Shown here piece after piece: positions 48,461 through 61,455 of a DNA stretch of 64,000 nt. Positions within the stretch are counted from its first letter, which is position 1. Each line of letters begins with the position of its first letter. Origin of the DNA: Phylloscopus collybita (Eukaryota > Chordata > Aves > Passeriformes > Phylloscopidae). The notes under the pieces were generated by a model. The model was not told where the DNA came from. It saw only the letters and a program-made list of their open reading frames with translations, and ran no database searches. A program made the translations under genes and the position numbers. The DNA is taken from assembly GCA_027886175.1 (NCBI GenBank), contig JAJNNQ010000006.1, forward strand, positions 9,610,001 through 9,674,000, given 5' to 3'.

Positions 48461-51400
48461 GTCAAGAAGAGCCTGTCTATAATCTGCCAATTTTTTGGTT
48501 TTTGTCTGATCATTCATTTGTTAGTATTAAACATTTCTATTGAAGTGTTTGTTTTTATAGTTGTGTAGAACTGAGGATTCTACAAAAAGACAAATGAAGA
48601 ATTTTGTCACAAAAGGTGTAGAATTTCAAATCTATTAAGCTGCATCCACAGCCAAAAGTAATTAATTTAGTTGTTTCTAATCTAAGTAACAACAACAACA
48701 AAGTTAGAACCATTAAAAAGCAACATTCAATTTGTCTCTTTCTCACTGGATAAAGACTAAATACTCCATATGCCAAATTTCAATGTATATTATTTTGAAA
48801 ATCAGATTTTGCATTATCTGAAATAGGAGTTTGAATTAAACAAATTTTCAGACTATGATATTCAGTACAGATTAACAGTTTGTTTTCCACTTGTACTCTT
48901 TGTTTGAGAGCCAGTTCTCTTAACTATTTTATTTTCAGCACCACATCACTTTCTCAAGACATCTAAGGATGCACCTGTTACTGCCCTCCACCTTTACTGA
49001 ATTTGCATATTCTTTTCTTTGCTTTCCTGAAGGAGATATCTGTGTAAATTTTGGGAGAAACTGAAGGCATTTACTGATAGCCTTGCTACAGTAAATGAAA
49101 ATTTGCAATTCCAAAAATATTCTGCATAATTTTTTGTTTATATGAATTATAAGAGGGGAGAACTACACACTTGTAAATCGAAAGACAACAATTAGGTTGA
49201 AAGAAAATATGCATTTTATACATGTAAATCATAGAAGTCACATAATAAGATCAATCATGCATTTTATACACATATCTCAGAGATTTAAGCTGTGCACTTT
49301 CAAAACAGCCCTGATGTTCCCCTTTGCAAATGGAATTCAGTATTCTGCCCTAGGCCTAGGCTGAGAATCATTGCCTAGAGGAACAGATTTAAAGGTCTGC
49401 TTTTAACTTTAATTGTACCAAAGCAAGCTGTCCCATATCTTCTAGGCTCTGACTGGTGTGACAGTCAGAGCTGGTGCTAATCTTATTGTTAATGTCAAAG
49501 ACCAAGCGTGACGGCAGTAGACAAGATAGGCTCTAGTGAATGACAGAGTAATCAGACTGGAATAAAAGTAGTTCATCCATAAAGAATCAGGCTGTGGGAA
49601 ATCAGTATCAGCATGTCCACATGTTTACTTCTTTTTTTTCATTCTGATGGCAGATAGATTGTTTAACAGCATATTTCTTTGACAAAGATTGTTTGAAATT
49701 CATGTTATTCTAAGACTGTAAACCTAAAGGAATACAAATCATTAGGTCTGCCTGTATTATCAGCACTGAACACTTTAAGATATAGTGAACATCCTTATAC
49801 GAAAATAATTCCAGATATTATTTAAAAATTGGTTATAATGAATGCCTTTTCAGTCTTCATTTCCTGTCATAGTAGGTCATCATATATCTTGAACAGTCAA
49901 ATTCTTTAAAAAAAGAAGAAAAAGGAAAATAATTTGAGAATCATTTCTAAAGCTGCAGAACTATGACACATTAGCGAAGTTACAACCTTTGTGAATACAT
50001 AATTAAATGAAATAATAAGAGATAAGGGCCCATAACCCTGAACACAAATGCAGTACAAAGGGTTTGCGCTTAAATGTGCAGTTGAACTTCTAACACTTTT
50101 TGCTGGATACACTTAAAATTTCTAGCTTCTGACCCTAGCTCTTGAATAGATTCTCAAAGATTTTAAATATAAATAATTTACAAAGATTATTTGCAAGACA
50201 CATCGAGTTTACAGGCAATCTGGGTATTTAGGCTTTCAAAGGGAGAGGATGACACAAAGCTTTTTGCTTATGGATGATGCATCAAGTTAGCTGGTGATAA
50301 TCAGAACAATGAAAAAGGATCTGAGATTCTATTTAATTCACATGTTTATATGTAGCACTGTGGTGGTTGATTTTGCTTTTTTTTTAATAACACATAAACT
50401 ACTTTTCGTGTTATGTGACACATGATAAAATAAGTAAATGAAGTAAATAAGAGCTCATTTCTCTTTGGGGAAATGAAAAGATAAGCGTATTTGTTCTAAT
50501 GAATGTTAAAATATTTTGTTTAACATACAATTAGTTCAAAACTTTGAAATTTTTTTTTGGTGTTTTTTGTTATCATGAAGCACTGTGCAACACAACTGAA
50601 CATAGAAACTATGCTAGGAAGTTTATTAGCTAATTTTTGATTGGTTTTAGTTCCTGCAACTACCCTTGTTTCATTATAATTAAGCTTCAATCCAAAGGAA
50701 GGTAGTTAGTGTTGTGTTTTCAGCGTGGGCTTCAGCAATATCGACAAACAGCCTTGGGCAGATGTGGTCCTTACACAAACAAGCCTGTCTGATAACAGAA
50801 CAGGGGTGAAAGCAGAATTTTGGTCTGTAATTTCCATCCTGACCCCATCTCTGATGGTGTCTCCATGACAGTGCACCAAGCTCTGTGACAATTGCATTAC
50901 AGTAATAGCACTGATACTCTCTGACTACAAAGGCCTTGCAATGTTCCCGTTTTGATACACAAAGAGAGGATACTGTCTCCCTCTACTTTTTCTGCATGCC
51001 TGGCAATGACTAATGTGATTCTATCTCAGTGGGACATGTTGTGCTGCAGTCTTACTTTAAATGAGAATGAGAGGGAGAATAAGGTCAAGGTAAGGCCATC
51101 AGAATTCTTGCTGATTTACAGATGTCCTTGAATAAGATTCAAGAATGCCTTTGGAGTGCGACAGTATGATCTCTATTCAATTTTCAGACTGACCTGTTAT
51201 AAAGCTTTAGAGGATCTCTGCCAATTCTGGTTTTCTGGCAAGATCTAGTTTTGGTTTCTTTTATCTGCACAGTAGTACTCTCTTTCCACAAGACAAGCTT
51301 TTAAATCTTGGTGCTGTTGGCAACAACAATGAAATATAAGAGTTGTACATTTCTAAGCAAAAATAAATTTACAAAGCAAACTATTTTTATGTAATGTTTT

Positions 51401-54400
51401 GGCTCAGGAAGGTCAGATTCAGATTTTAAGTACAATGCAAGTACAAAATTCTCATTGTGTGAAATAGAGGTCCAACACTTAACATCACTCCTTAAATCTT
51501 ATCTTCATGAGCTATATTTTTGCCTTTGTGGTAGGCATTTCAGTAAACCAGATGTTTTCTCACAGCTGTCTATATTACTCTTATTTTCAATTTCCAAAAG
51601 CTTTACTTGCATGTCAACAGCCAACAATAGATATATTTCATAAAACTCAAGTCATGCAAAGTGTTCCAGCCAATGAAATAATCTCCGACTAAATTTTGTG
51701 TGAAAGTGCTGATTAGTAATAATAAGTGTTGAGATCCTGTAGTTGGACTTCAAAGGAGATAATTAACCAGCCGCTGGCAAAATAGTGGCTGATCCAATGT
51801 TAATCCAAATATATTTTAACTGTAACAGAAGAACAGGTGTTCATTTATAATAAATCAATTTTCTCAGTATTTATAAGTGAATAAACACTAAATGCCTAAA
51901 AGCAATATAGTAAAGGTTAGATCTCAAATGTAGGCAACCAGAAGAATGTAAACCAAGCATAAGTAATAGCTAAAAACTCATGTGATTTGTTACATGATTT
52001 ACCCAAGTGAACCTTTTCACCTAGAAAGGTTGTGCATAGTCTTATAGAGTTCAGTGTACGTCATTTATTTACTATAATTTTCCAGGTGATGTTGCACATT
52101 GAGGAAACATTTTAGCTCTCAAAAATATTAAAATTTCCAGATACAGACTCCCTAAAAATTCATGCTCTTAAACTGAAAAGGGTAAATTTTATTTTATTTT
52201 CTGCATTGGCAAGTTAAGCTCAGTGTGGAAAAGGATTCTAGAATTAGAGGACAGAAGGACCTGTTTTCAGAAGACACAGAAAATTAGACTTTTAATTTCA
52301 GGAAAAGTCACAAAATGAAATATACATAAAAGAGGAAAAAATGAAAGAAAGAAGTAGGATATGGAGCAGAACATAAAACATTCCCAGTTATGTGAACAAA
52401 TTTTGAGATATAATGTTTAACATGGGGGGTGAATGAGGGTTAAATTTTACACAGGTTCAGTTTAGCATAGCTACTCAGGCATACATGGAGTGCTTTAAAA
52501 TATACTATCTACACAGTAATAAGGATTCTTGGGTCTTTTATTTGCTCAATATTTAATGAGTATCCCTTCTGTATATTTACAAGGTTATAATCAACAGCTA
52601 AGGAATAGAAATATCAAATTCATATTACTGGACCAAGATGATTCTGTCTGAGATGTATCCATCAATGCAGTGAACAAATACATTTTAATTACGAAGCTGA
52701 TAATCAGTGTTAGTTTTTATGAGCATCTGCTTAGTCTTTCAAATACAATCATCCTACTACCTGGTTGAGTCAGACTGATTGCTTTATTTAATTTCAGTAT
52801 CAAATGGTCAATTTACTGAAGGATTTCTCTATTTGAATCTGTTTGAAATGGCTATTACTCATTAATTGACTTCAACTGCATGTAATCAACTTTGTTAAAA
52901 AAAAAAAAGGAGTTCAAAAGAACAGATTTAACGATAAATATTCAAAATCTAAAATAAATGGCATCTGTGAGGCAGATTTAATTTCTGTACTTCAAAATGT
53001 GCCATATTGTAATTACAAAGATTTAGGTAAATTTAACTACTTTATGTAAACTCAATAAGGCAAATCCAATTGTGTTTCATTTGTTTTAAGTTAATTATGC
53101 TATGTAATATGTTTCTTCCCGTTTGCAGGCAGCACTGGCAGTACCCAAGCTGTTTATGAAACTTTAAATTAAATTTTTGGATGTACTCAAGATACAAACT
53201 AGGAAAAAAATGATGTTAACAAGAAAATTGCTAAAACGAACTGAGCCTTATAGTTTCTTCCTTCTTTTCTTTAAGGCAGATGCATGAAATATATACATAT
53301 ATGTTTTTTAAAACTAATAGTATCCTTTAAGTATTCAAATTTTCAGTGTTTCACTCAAGAATGAGAAAGCAGTGTTTAGTTAATTAAAACACTGTAGGAG
53401 CAATATTTATACCTGATATATATGTTAACTAATAGTCTGGACTAATTTTCTGTTTTCAATTCTATGCCACATATTTGATGTCATTGTAAGAAACAAGAAA
53501 AGAAACATTCTTGGGCTCACTGGATTTTTAATTTTTCTTTTGGAGAAAATGAAAGTAATTTTCTGAAATAAAAGTGTTCAACACTGAGAATTACAACTTT
53601 TCAAGCATAGTCATATATAACTGTTCCAGAACAACCTTGATAAGCCTCACATAAACATAACATTTATTAATTTTTTTTAAAAAAAATCTTGTCTTTTTTT
53701 TTTTGTTATTCAAGGTATTTCAAACAATCCTTAGGAATTCTTGTAAAATATCACATTCCCTACTGGATAACACTCTGTCAACCAAGAGTTATTTTCTTTA
53801 TAATAAAAATGTGTATTCAAGATATAACCTTTATTATTTGTGTTCACAAATATTAAATTACTTTAGAGTAAGGCCTTGACTTGGACAGAAGTGTAGAAAT
53901 GTAAAAAGAATTCCCCTTCTTGTTCTCTGAATTAATTTACAGATCCTAGAAACCCTGAAGAAAAATGATTTTGTTAAAATGAAAAGTACACATCTCCAGG
54001 TCTTGAATTCAGTATGTACTCATTTGACTTCTAAAAGCAAATACCTCAAATTCTCAATGTGTTGGAAAGGTGAGAAAATTAAAGCTTTTATCTGAAGCGA
54101 GGCATTAAAAAAAATAAAAGTCACAGATTAATATTTGCTTTAGATTTGTATGTTAGTATTTTGATTGTTTCCTTGATTATGAAGAAGCAAGAGAGATTAC
54201 TTTAAAAAACCCTTTACTTAGATACATTTTGAAAGCTTAATGGTATCACAAATAATTCGTAAAACTGGTGCTTCAAAGGGTTATATCGAGTTTAAAATGT
54301 CTTAGAGACATTTGTACAGACATGGTCTGTACTCCAAATTGCTTTTCTTTAGTTTGTCACAACAAATAGCCACATTACAATGTGACTGGTAACAAAGAAT

Positions 54401-54752
54401 TTAAGTTCCATAATTAATAAATATGGCTGTAGAAAATTAAAATACCAAAATAAAAGAATTACTTTTGCTGCTGTTTCCTCATGACAGAAATCCATCCTTT
54501 CCCTTTGAAAATCCTGACCTGACTGGCTCACATAGGCAGAGGACTTATGCAGGGTTTTTTTTTCACTCAGACTTGCATCTTGCTTTACGTTACATCTTCA
54601 TTTGAAATACTCCAGATGTTCAAGGATGTTTAGGATGTTCAGCCTTACGCATCTGAAGCATATTATAGAGGCATGTGACAGGAAATTTAGGTGGCACTGT
54701 CACAAGAAGAACTAAAAGGACACTAGACAATTACTCATGTACAGCTGAATTA
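48461..54752. other. A+T-rich non-coding DNA
   Basis: No gene is recognised in this longest featureless stretch. A hairpin at 49446-49471 sits inside a block (about 49320-49620) of less biased composition that could be conserved non-coding DNA. A similar small block lies near 51690-51800. Frames of 60-73 codons (for example 51455-51643 and 54349-54531) have no family features. A T/A run lies near 53670-53705. Confidence 0.5.
49446..49471. repeat. Perfect 10-bp inverted repeat
   Basis: GCTCTGACTG and CAGTCAGAGC flank a 6-nt GTGTGA loop. Six of the ten pairs are G/C, making it the most G/C-rich stem in the window. It could be a binding site for a dimeric factor or a small RNA stem; neither is shown. 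Confidence 0.85.
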
Positions 54753-54842
54753 AAACCTAGAAATAGGATGAGATTCAAACACCTAAACCAAAGTTAGAAA
54801 CATAAGTTGTAATTTTAGACCCTTCTTGATGTGCGAAATATT
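54753..54842 (+). repeat. 90-bp duplicated segment, copy 1
   Basis: It matches 57173-57261 with six mismatches and one single-base gap, about 92% identity over 90 positions, in the same orientation. The core AATAGGATGAGATTCAAACA is identical in both. Similarity stops at about the same point on each side, so a defined unit was copied. Confidence 0.9.
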
Positions 54843-56137
54843 GGAAATATGTGTCAAGGCTTGACACAACACTGCAGAGCAACATTTGCATCATGCCTGC
54901 ATCAGCATTCTCTAATGAGATGAGATATTCCAGGACATTTAAAAACCACATTAAATGCCTAATATTTAGGCAACTGAAGCTTTCTTCAAGTTGATACATT
55001 CACTCGAGAAAGCAGTTCAGCTCACCAAATGTAGATGTCTGTTCTAGGATGTGATCAATATATCTGGAAATTGTTAACTGTGTTGAATGGATGTTTTTTG
55101 ATTAGGGTGAGTTTAGACACTCAGCTGTTGCATAGATTCTTATAATGGTGGGTAGATAAATTTAGCTATCTGAATCTCTGAGGTTCAGGCCTACTCTAAA
55201 TATTTTTCTCAGATTCATATCCATTTGTCTTTTGCCAAGTTTAAAATCCATTACTTTTCCTACTGCCTGTCATTTACAATTCTTTTTCACTGTCACCAGT
55301 CTCTATTTTCTCCCTGCAAAGAAGACTGGGACCTAGCAGACGGCCTTTGTCATCAGTAGGAGCAGTTCAGGAGAGAAATATGGAGTGTATGGCTGAATTA
55401 CACGTAATCAGAGGAGCCAGAAGCTTCTGTCCTTGTCCAACAGAAAAACTGGAAACATCATTTCTCCTTGCCTGATTAGAAATCTTTCATGGAAATCTTT
55501 CTCTTGACCAGGTCAGGTTCATCCACATATGGTAAATTTTATTTGTCTTCCATCCCTCAGGAAACCAAAAAGAAGTTGAAGAATTTTCCTCTAGGACTTC
55601 CAAATTTGAATACAATGGAAATGTCTGTCTTAGTTCCCCTTTCACCTTACAAGAAAGATCAGGTACCCAGTAATAAAAATTACTTGGAAATTTTTTTAGA
55701 AACCTGTCACTTTTAACAGTGCAACACTGTGAACTGTGCTAAAAATCTAGAGGCTTTCCAATCTGTTCATGAGGTTTAAGAACTTTTAGTTTGTGAGTTT
55801 CAGAGCACTTGAAAATCTTCAACTATATTTGGCCATTAAAAGAAAAAAAATAAACTTCAGTTCATCAAGAAAATTAGGAACATTGGAAAATAAAAGGAAT
55901 AAAACTTTAAAATTAAGAGTAAAAATGGACCTAAAAGAGTTAAATGCTTTTACTATTTGGGGGAGGTGGGGTGCATTGTGTCTATAGTGGTCTGGTTTTT
56001 TTTTCCAAGTATGTCACAAATGCTTTCTTTTCATTATCGAACCCCTGAGTGGTTTTATTCTTCTATAATATATACACATCTCTATCTTCTTTCAAAAAAT
56101 AGTGGTCTAGCATTTTCAGTGGCAGGTTGGGGAAATT
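54843..56137. other. A+T-rich non-coding DNA
   Basis: No gene is seen. A small palindrome GTGTCAAGGCTTGACAC lies at about 54852-54868. Frames at 55489-55716 and 55793-55987 are not protein-like. Confidence 0.5.
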
Positions 56138-56141
56138 CTTT

Positions 56142-56569
56142 TGATAGTATAGGGTTAAAATGATTTTTGTAGAACTGCAAACGGGTAACTAAGGGGGTGG
56201 TGGTTAGGAGAGGTAACGGTTGGGAAGGGAAAGGCCCGGGCTTGCTGGTCAACCGGGCCTCGAGAATAGAATGTTGGCTTTGCTATAGTTGCAGTAGCTA
56301 AGGTTATTGTTTTAACTAAATCAAGTATGACTTTGGTTGGGGAATCGAATATGATCACTGTTTGGCTAAATTACAAGAAATTTTGCTTAGGAACAATCCA
56401 GGGTAACCAATCAATTTGTAGCTGTGTGGCAGAGGGGTATAAAATGTGTGTGTTGTGAATCACTGTCGGAGTCAGATTTGGGTCTGCCTGTGTACCCCAG
56501 CTCCCGGAGCTCCTCAATAAAAGCACCTGCATATAATCATTCCATGATTATGTGTTTCCAAGGCTAACA
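56142..56569 (+). mobile_element. Complete solo ERV LTR with 4-bp target duplication
   Basis: The 428-bp element starts TGATAG and ends CTAACA, an imperfect inverted end (5 of 6). It is flanked by CTTT at 56138-56141 and 56570-56573. Inside, in retroviral order, are a CCAAT box (56407-56411), a TATAAAA box (56438-56444) and an AATAAA poly(A) signal (56516-56521). The CCAAT-to-TATA gap is 26 nt and TATA to poly(A) about 72 nt, so U3, R and U5 can all be placed. A 4-bp duplication and this promoter layout fit gammaretrovirus-like (class I) ERVs. No internal viral sequence remains. The promoter signals look intact, so the LTR could in principle drive transcription to the right. Confidence 0.9.
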
Positions 56570-56573
56570 CTTT

Positions 56574-57172
56574 CAGATGGAATTTAGTTGTCTTATGGTA
56601 TTTCAGCATCAAAATCTTATCATTAGAAAAGAATACAAATGTCTTTTTTTTTTTTTTTTTAATTATGAGGGTTATGTGTAGCATAAGTAAGTATACTTCA
56701 CAGAACTGCAGTTCTGTCATTCTTGAAAAGCTGAGAGCCTTGGCCATCAGACACCTAAGGAAACAAAGCTTTTCCAAAAGGAGTCCCAGGTTTATTCTTC
56801 CCTTTCTTGTTATTCTTAAAATACACATAATGGTTAGTATTGGATAGATATGGTTAGTATTGGATAGTAAAACAAACAAATAAACAAGGTATGGGATTAG
56901 ATATTGTACTTATACAGAGGCCCCTATGAGATCAATGCAAGCATTTGCACATATCCATAGGAATTAGCAGAAAAAACTCACGTTATTAAAAATAAGCACA
57001 AATACAGTAGTTTCAGGGAACTAACACTATTCCTTATGCTATTTACGCTCACTCTATACCTTTATAATTCCTTGAACACTGGGTGTTAGAAGAAGAGAAA
57101 CAGGAAACATTGTGAGAAGAGAGAACACTTTAACATCGAGATGGCCGTAGCTTGTCAACCAAAGATGTTTTG
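56574..57172. other. A+T-rich non-coding DNA
   Basis: It holds a T run of 18 near 56643-56660 and the 20-bp tandem duplication at 56831-56870. The 121-codon minus frame at 56514-56879 overlaps the LTR edge and both repeats and is not a gene. Confidence 0.55.
56831..56870. repeat. 20-bp tandem duplication
   Basis: TGGTTAGTATTGGATAGATA is followed directly by a second copy that is identical over its first 17 bases and ends TAA in place of ATA. Likely a recent replication-slippage event. Confidence 0.9.
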
Positions 57173-57261
57173 AAACCTAAAAATAGGATGAGATTCAAAC
57201 ACCTAAACCACAGTAATAAACATAAATTGTAATTTTAGACCCTTCTTGATGTGTGAATATT
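57173..57261 (+). repeat. 90-bp duplicated segment, copy 2
   Basis: Second copy of the unit at 54753-54842, 2.4 kb away. The solo LTR at 56142 lies between the two copies. The source is unknown: a local duplication or two fragments of one unrecognised repeat family. Confidence 0.9.
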
Positions 57262-59551
57262 GCACAGGTTCCCCTCAGCTCTTTCCTCAAGAACAAGACA
57301 GAAAATTTTCTATAAATAAAAAGATATTCAAAGCAGTTAAGGTGAAAGAAACTGAAGAGATAAACAATTTACAATATTCAATTATAATATAGAACACTGA
57401 AGAAAACACCATAATACCATTTTAAAAATTCCTACCTCAGCTATGTATTAATCAATTGTGCATTTTCTGTCCTCATATCTCGAGGAAACTTTGAAAAGAG
57501 TATGTAAGATTCTTGGAAAAGTAATAAAAACACCCAAGACTTTGGAAAAAATATTTTGTATAAAGAGCAACTGACATATGGAGACATCTAAATCTAAAAA
57601 GTACAAGAGGGAAATTGTAAAAGTTTATAAAAAAATTTGTGTAATATCAAAAAGAGTGAACTAGGAACCAATCACTTATTTTGAAATTAATAAAAACCAC
57701 TGTTCATGAAGTAGAAGAAGAAATAAATGTTTCAAAAAAACCTAAGAGACGTTGTTCTTCCAGCATTGCTAGAACTGTGGAGTCCATTACCACAAAAACT
57801 TCTGAAAGATCCTTACACAACAGTTAAAGCAATTTAAAAAATCGCAGAAGAATAATTACTTATAAAGTCTTAGTTTCTGTCTAATTCTGTGAAATTCAAA
57901 TTCCACTTTTTTTTTCTTTTTTTCTTGTGTTCCTAGAAAAACTCAAGAAGACACAGAAATATGAACACAGAAGTATTGACATTGTGCCTAAGTTTTCATG
58001 TATGGTCATTGAATAATTTTTGGATTAGGATTCATTCTGATGTGAATCAAGGTTAAGCATTTAAGGTCATTTTGTTCTTCTTCTATAGAGTAGCTTGATG
58101 CTGAGACATTATCATTATTTATGACATGTGGTTTCAACATGTTTGTCCATTTTATAGGTGTCAGATTTGGGATCAGCTTTTCTGAAAGGATGTAAATTCC
58201 CTTATGCAATAGGTATCAATTAAATTTCCTTTATTTACCAATAAAAATGTTAAAAAATCCTAAAATAATGATATCTTAGCCTGAACACTCATAATAGGCA
58301 GAAAAATTTTATCTTGATCTCTCTATATCTCAGTCCTTTGTTATAAAATTTGAACTTTCCGAAATTACTACAATTAGGAATTTATTTTATCTTCTTTTTT
58401 TTTTTCTCTTGACCTTTTTACTTTGTTTTCAGAATTACTTTAATAGTTTCTAATCACTAAAATGGTCAGCTATGAATAAGGCAGGTAAAAAGAAAAAACA
58501 AAAAAGACAACAAATATACTGAGTTGTTGTTCAGTGTTGTCTAAGTGCTATTTCCCTTCTGCTGACTGTGAATAAACAATACAGATGACACAAATAAAGA
58601 CAATATATAGCATGTTTGCACAGGGAGATTAAATGAAAACTACATAAACAACTTTCATAATGCTATTTTATAAATACCAGTGCTTAGGTTGGCAGTATTC
58701 TGTTCTGTTCATTTTTTCTTCTTGCAATGTGCTCATGTGTATGTGTGCATGTGCAAATAAAATATATATGATTCTATGAATAGTTTTTAAAATTTGCTAT
58801 TCTGACAGATGCATGAAAGGGCAAGACTTGGACCTTTTTTGCTCAGTGCAGTGTCACAGATTTTACCATGTGTAAAAAGCAATTTTTATTTTCCAAAACA
58901 GCTGTTCACAGACTGGAAATATATTGGAGATTACATAGTGAGGAGAGCAAAGGCTAAAGAAAGCAAACAGTAATTTTGATTTGGCTCTTTAACCGCATGG
59001 AGGTGATTCACCCACAAATGTTTAAGTTGATAAGGAGTTAATTTTTGTTTCATAAAAGTAATCTGAAGAAAGGTCTCTAAATCTGCTCCTTTTTTAGCAA
59101 ATATTCTTTAATTATATTTGTTCCTCAGTTCTGTATAAGTAACACTTTATTTAAAATAGTTACCTTTACCTCTGGGTGATCAAAAGTACTTAGAAGCAAG
59201 GTTTATTCATTTTTTATCTTTTATTGCTTTATCTGTCTACATTTATCTATTCTTAGAAAGTTTTTTGATTTAATCTCTCCTCCTTCGTCAGTTTCACTTA
59301 AAGTAATCCGGAATTCATCATTTTGGTGGATTTTGTAAGCAGCTGATTGTCTTTTCTGTTTATGTGTTTGTATACATGTCCAGATAACCTACACATTCAA
59401 TCTGTTTCCTGTTTTTTTTTCCCTTTTCTAGGGTAGCACTAAGAGGGAGAGCGGCCCCATACACCCTGGTTGCTGTTTACAGGAAAGAATCCCAATACAG
59501 GTAGGAACTGAGGTTCCTTCTAGCAATAGGGGTAGGAAGCAGGTCATATCA

Positions 59552-59552
<1 letters not shown>
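57262..59552. other. A+T-rich non-coding DNA
   Basis: Nothing recognised. Homopolymer T runs occur near 57907 and 58394. Frames are short. Confidence 0.55.

Positions 59553-59601
<49 letters not shown>
59553..59601. repeat. (A)49 homopolymer
   Basis: 49 consecutive A. A retrocopy tail would put a cDNA body to the left. The 150 bp there are somewhat richer in G+C but match nothing I know, and no flanking duplication is seen. Confidence 0.95.
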
Positions 59602-59603
<2 letters not shown>

Positions 59604-61012
59604 CCAAGATAAAAGCTAAATGTAGTAAGAAAAAAAGCCATACTCTCCACTTAGTGGAAACTTTATATGCATATCTCAATATTTTACCTGAGTGCTGAAG
59701 AGCTGCAGTATGCAGTGTTTATCAACAACTTGTCTCATGCAAGATGCATATAACAAAAACTACATTGCAGTGGGGTAAGCTTGCTGAACACATTTAATCT
59801 ATGTTTCTGCCAGAGGAAAACATAGTGAATAACTGTTATCTATTTTCTTCACTTGTTAAAAACAGTTCTCTAATTCTGCTTACAGGAGACATCTATCAAA
59901 TTTTGTCATTGAGAGTACTAAAATACCAGTATTGAAAGTCCATAATTTTTAAAAGTTTTTGTGTGGCATTAGAGGGACAGGGAGAAACTAGATGTGGCTT
60001 CAGGTTATTAAAGATACTGGTAACAACTTACTAGGCTGAAAAAGTGTAGGAGAGAGAGAGGAGAGCACTCATACAGATATAGAATTCTGTATTCTTCAGA
60101 TTCGTCCTTGATAAGCATTTATAAACATTTGTGAAAGGAATAAAAATAATTGGAAGAGAAACAAGTATGCCTCATGCTGACAAAAAATATGGTTGTGCCT
60201 AATAGATTGGAGAAATTGTTTGAGAATTGTTTATTCTTATGGAAAGATTGCCCTGTACAGTGCTGCCAAGGACAGTTTCAGCTTGAATGACTATTTAAAT
60301 AATGACATTCACTTAGGTTACAGTGACTTAACTTTTAAAATAGACATCGCTTCAAAGTAAGAGGTGCATAGGCTTTTTGTGTTGCTCTCCTTTTTTTTTT
60401 TCTCTTCCAACTGAATGAAGATATGAAAAGTGGTATTAAGAATGGAGTACGAAAGACTCACAATCTTCCATGAAAGTGTGTTCTATGGGACCAAAATTTC
60501 TCATATTGAAAAATAAAAGATCGTTTCTTAGTGTATTTATATTTTTACTTAGTTGCGAAAACATTCAATTTGTTCCTCCCCACAGACAGAACATTATATA
60601 AGTGATAGGTTTTTTTACTCTATGGGAAAAAAAAAAAAAAAAGTGATTCTACCTGTTCTATGTGGATTGTTTCGGATAGTAATATGCATTTTCCAAGTCT
60701 GTAAACAATTGTTTTTACTGTAGAACACATGGTTTTCTTCTGAATATACCAGTTATTTGTGCTCTTATGCTTTACTGAATTATTGTATTTGATGAAGTAA
60801 ACACAAATTTAAACACAAATTCTGTATTCCTCATTGTGGCTTTCAAACAACCTAATAGAAAAGTTCTGGTAGATCAAGCATGCATCAGGGAAATGCACCA
60901 CATCAGAAGCATGTTTTAACAGCACTATATTTAAAGATGGAATTGTGTCTTTGTGTCTCAAACTTTCCCATAGAAGTGGATCAAAATGCTCTACTATGCC
61001 TGTTCAGGGAAA
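59602..61012. other. A+T-rich non-coding DNA
   Basis: Nothing recognised apart from an A run of about 16 near 60627. Confidence 0.55.
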
Positions 61013-61063
61013 AAAACAAAAAACAAAAAACAAAAACAAAAACAAACAAACAAACAAACAAAA
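61013..61063. repeat. (CAAA)n simple repeat
   Basis: AAAAAAC and AAAAAC units pass into about five CAAA units. It is the complement in character of the TTTG tract 290 bp further on. Confidence 0.95.
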
Positions 61064-61351
61064 AGATACAAATTATTAAGGTATTGCAATTATGAAAGCA
61101 ATAGTTAGCATGCAACATCTTTCTTCTTCTTCCTTACCTATGTAAGCAGCAGAGTTGAGAAAGAAAATATATACCCACATATGTGTTTTAGAGAGTGTAT
61201 CCTTTTTTTCAGTGTGACATCTCGGTAATGTGAGGATGATGGAGTAAACACTATGTGTCAGGAGTGATGTTAGAATATGAGGTTCTCCTTGGAGACTTCA
61301 AATTCCAAAAAAAGTAAAGATTAAGCATAAAATACAATATTTCCTGGATTT

Positions 61352-61455
61352 GTGTTTTGTTTTGTTTTGGTTTTTTTGGTGGGGGGGGCGGAGTTGTGGT
61401 TTTTGGTTTGGGTTTGGGTTTGGTTTGGGTTTTTGTTTGTTTGTTTGTGTTTGGT
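61352..61455 (+). repeat. G/T-rich tract with G runs
   Basis: Nearly all T and G on +. It has a run of eight G at 61381-61388, then GGG runs at 61410-61412, 61416-61418 and 61427-61429 separated by T-rich spacers, then TTTG units. Open frames on both strands here (rich in Trp/Val/Phe/Leu, or in Lys/Pro/Thr/Gln) are artefacts. Confidence 0.9.

Noticed and set aside
56514..56879. 121-codon minus frame
   Set aside because: Made from LTR edge, a T run and a tandem duplication.
59400..59601. Processed pseudogene ending in the (A)49 tract
   Set aside because: No recognisable cDNA body and no flanking target duplication.
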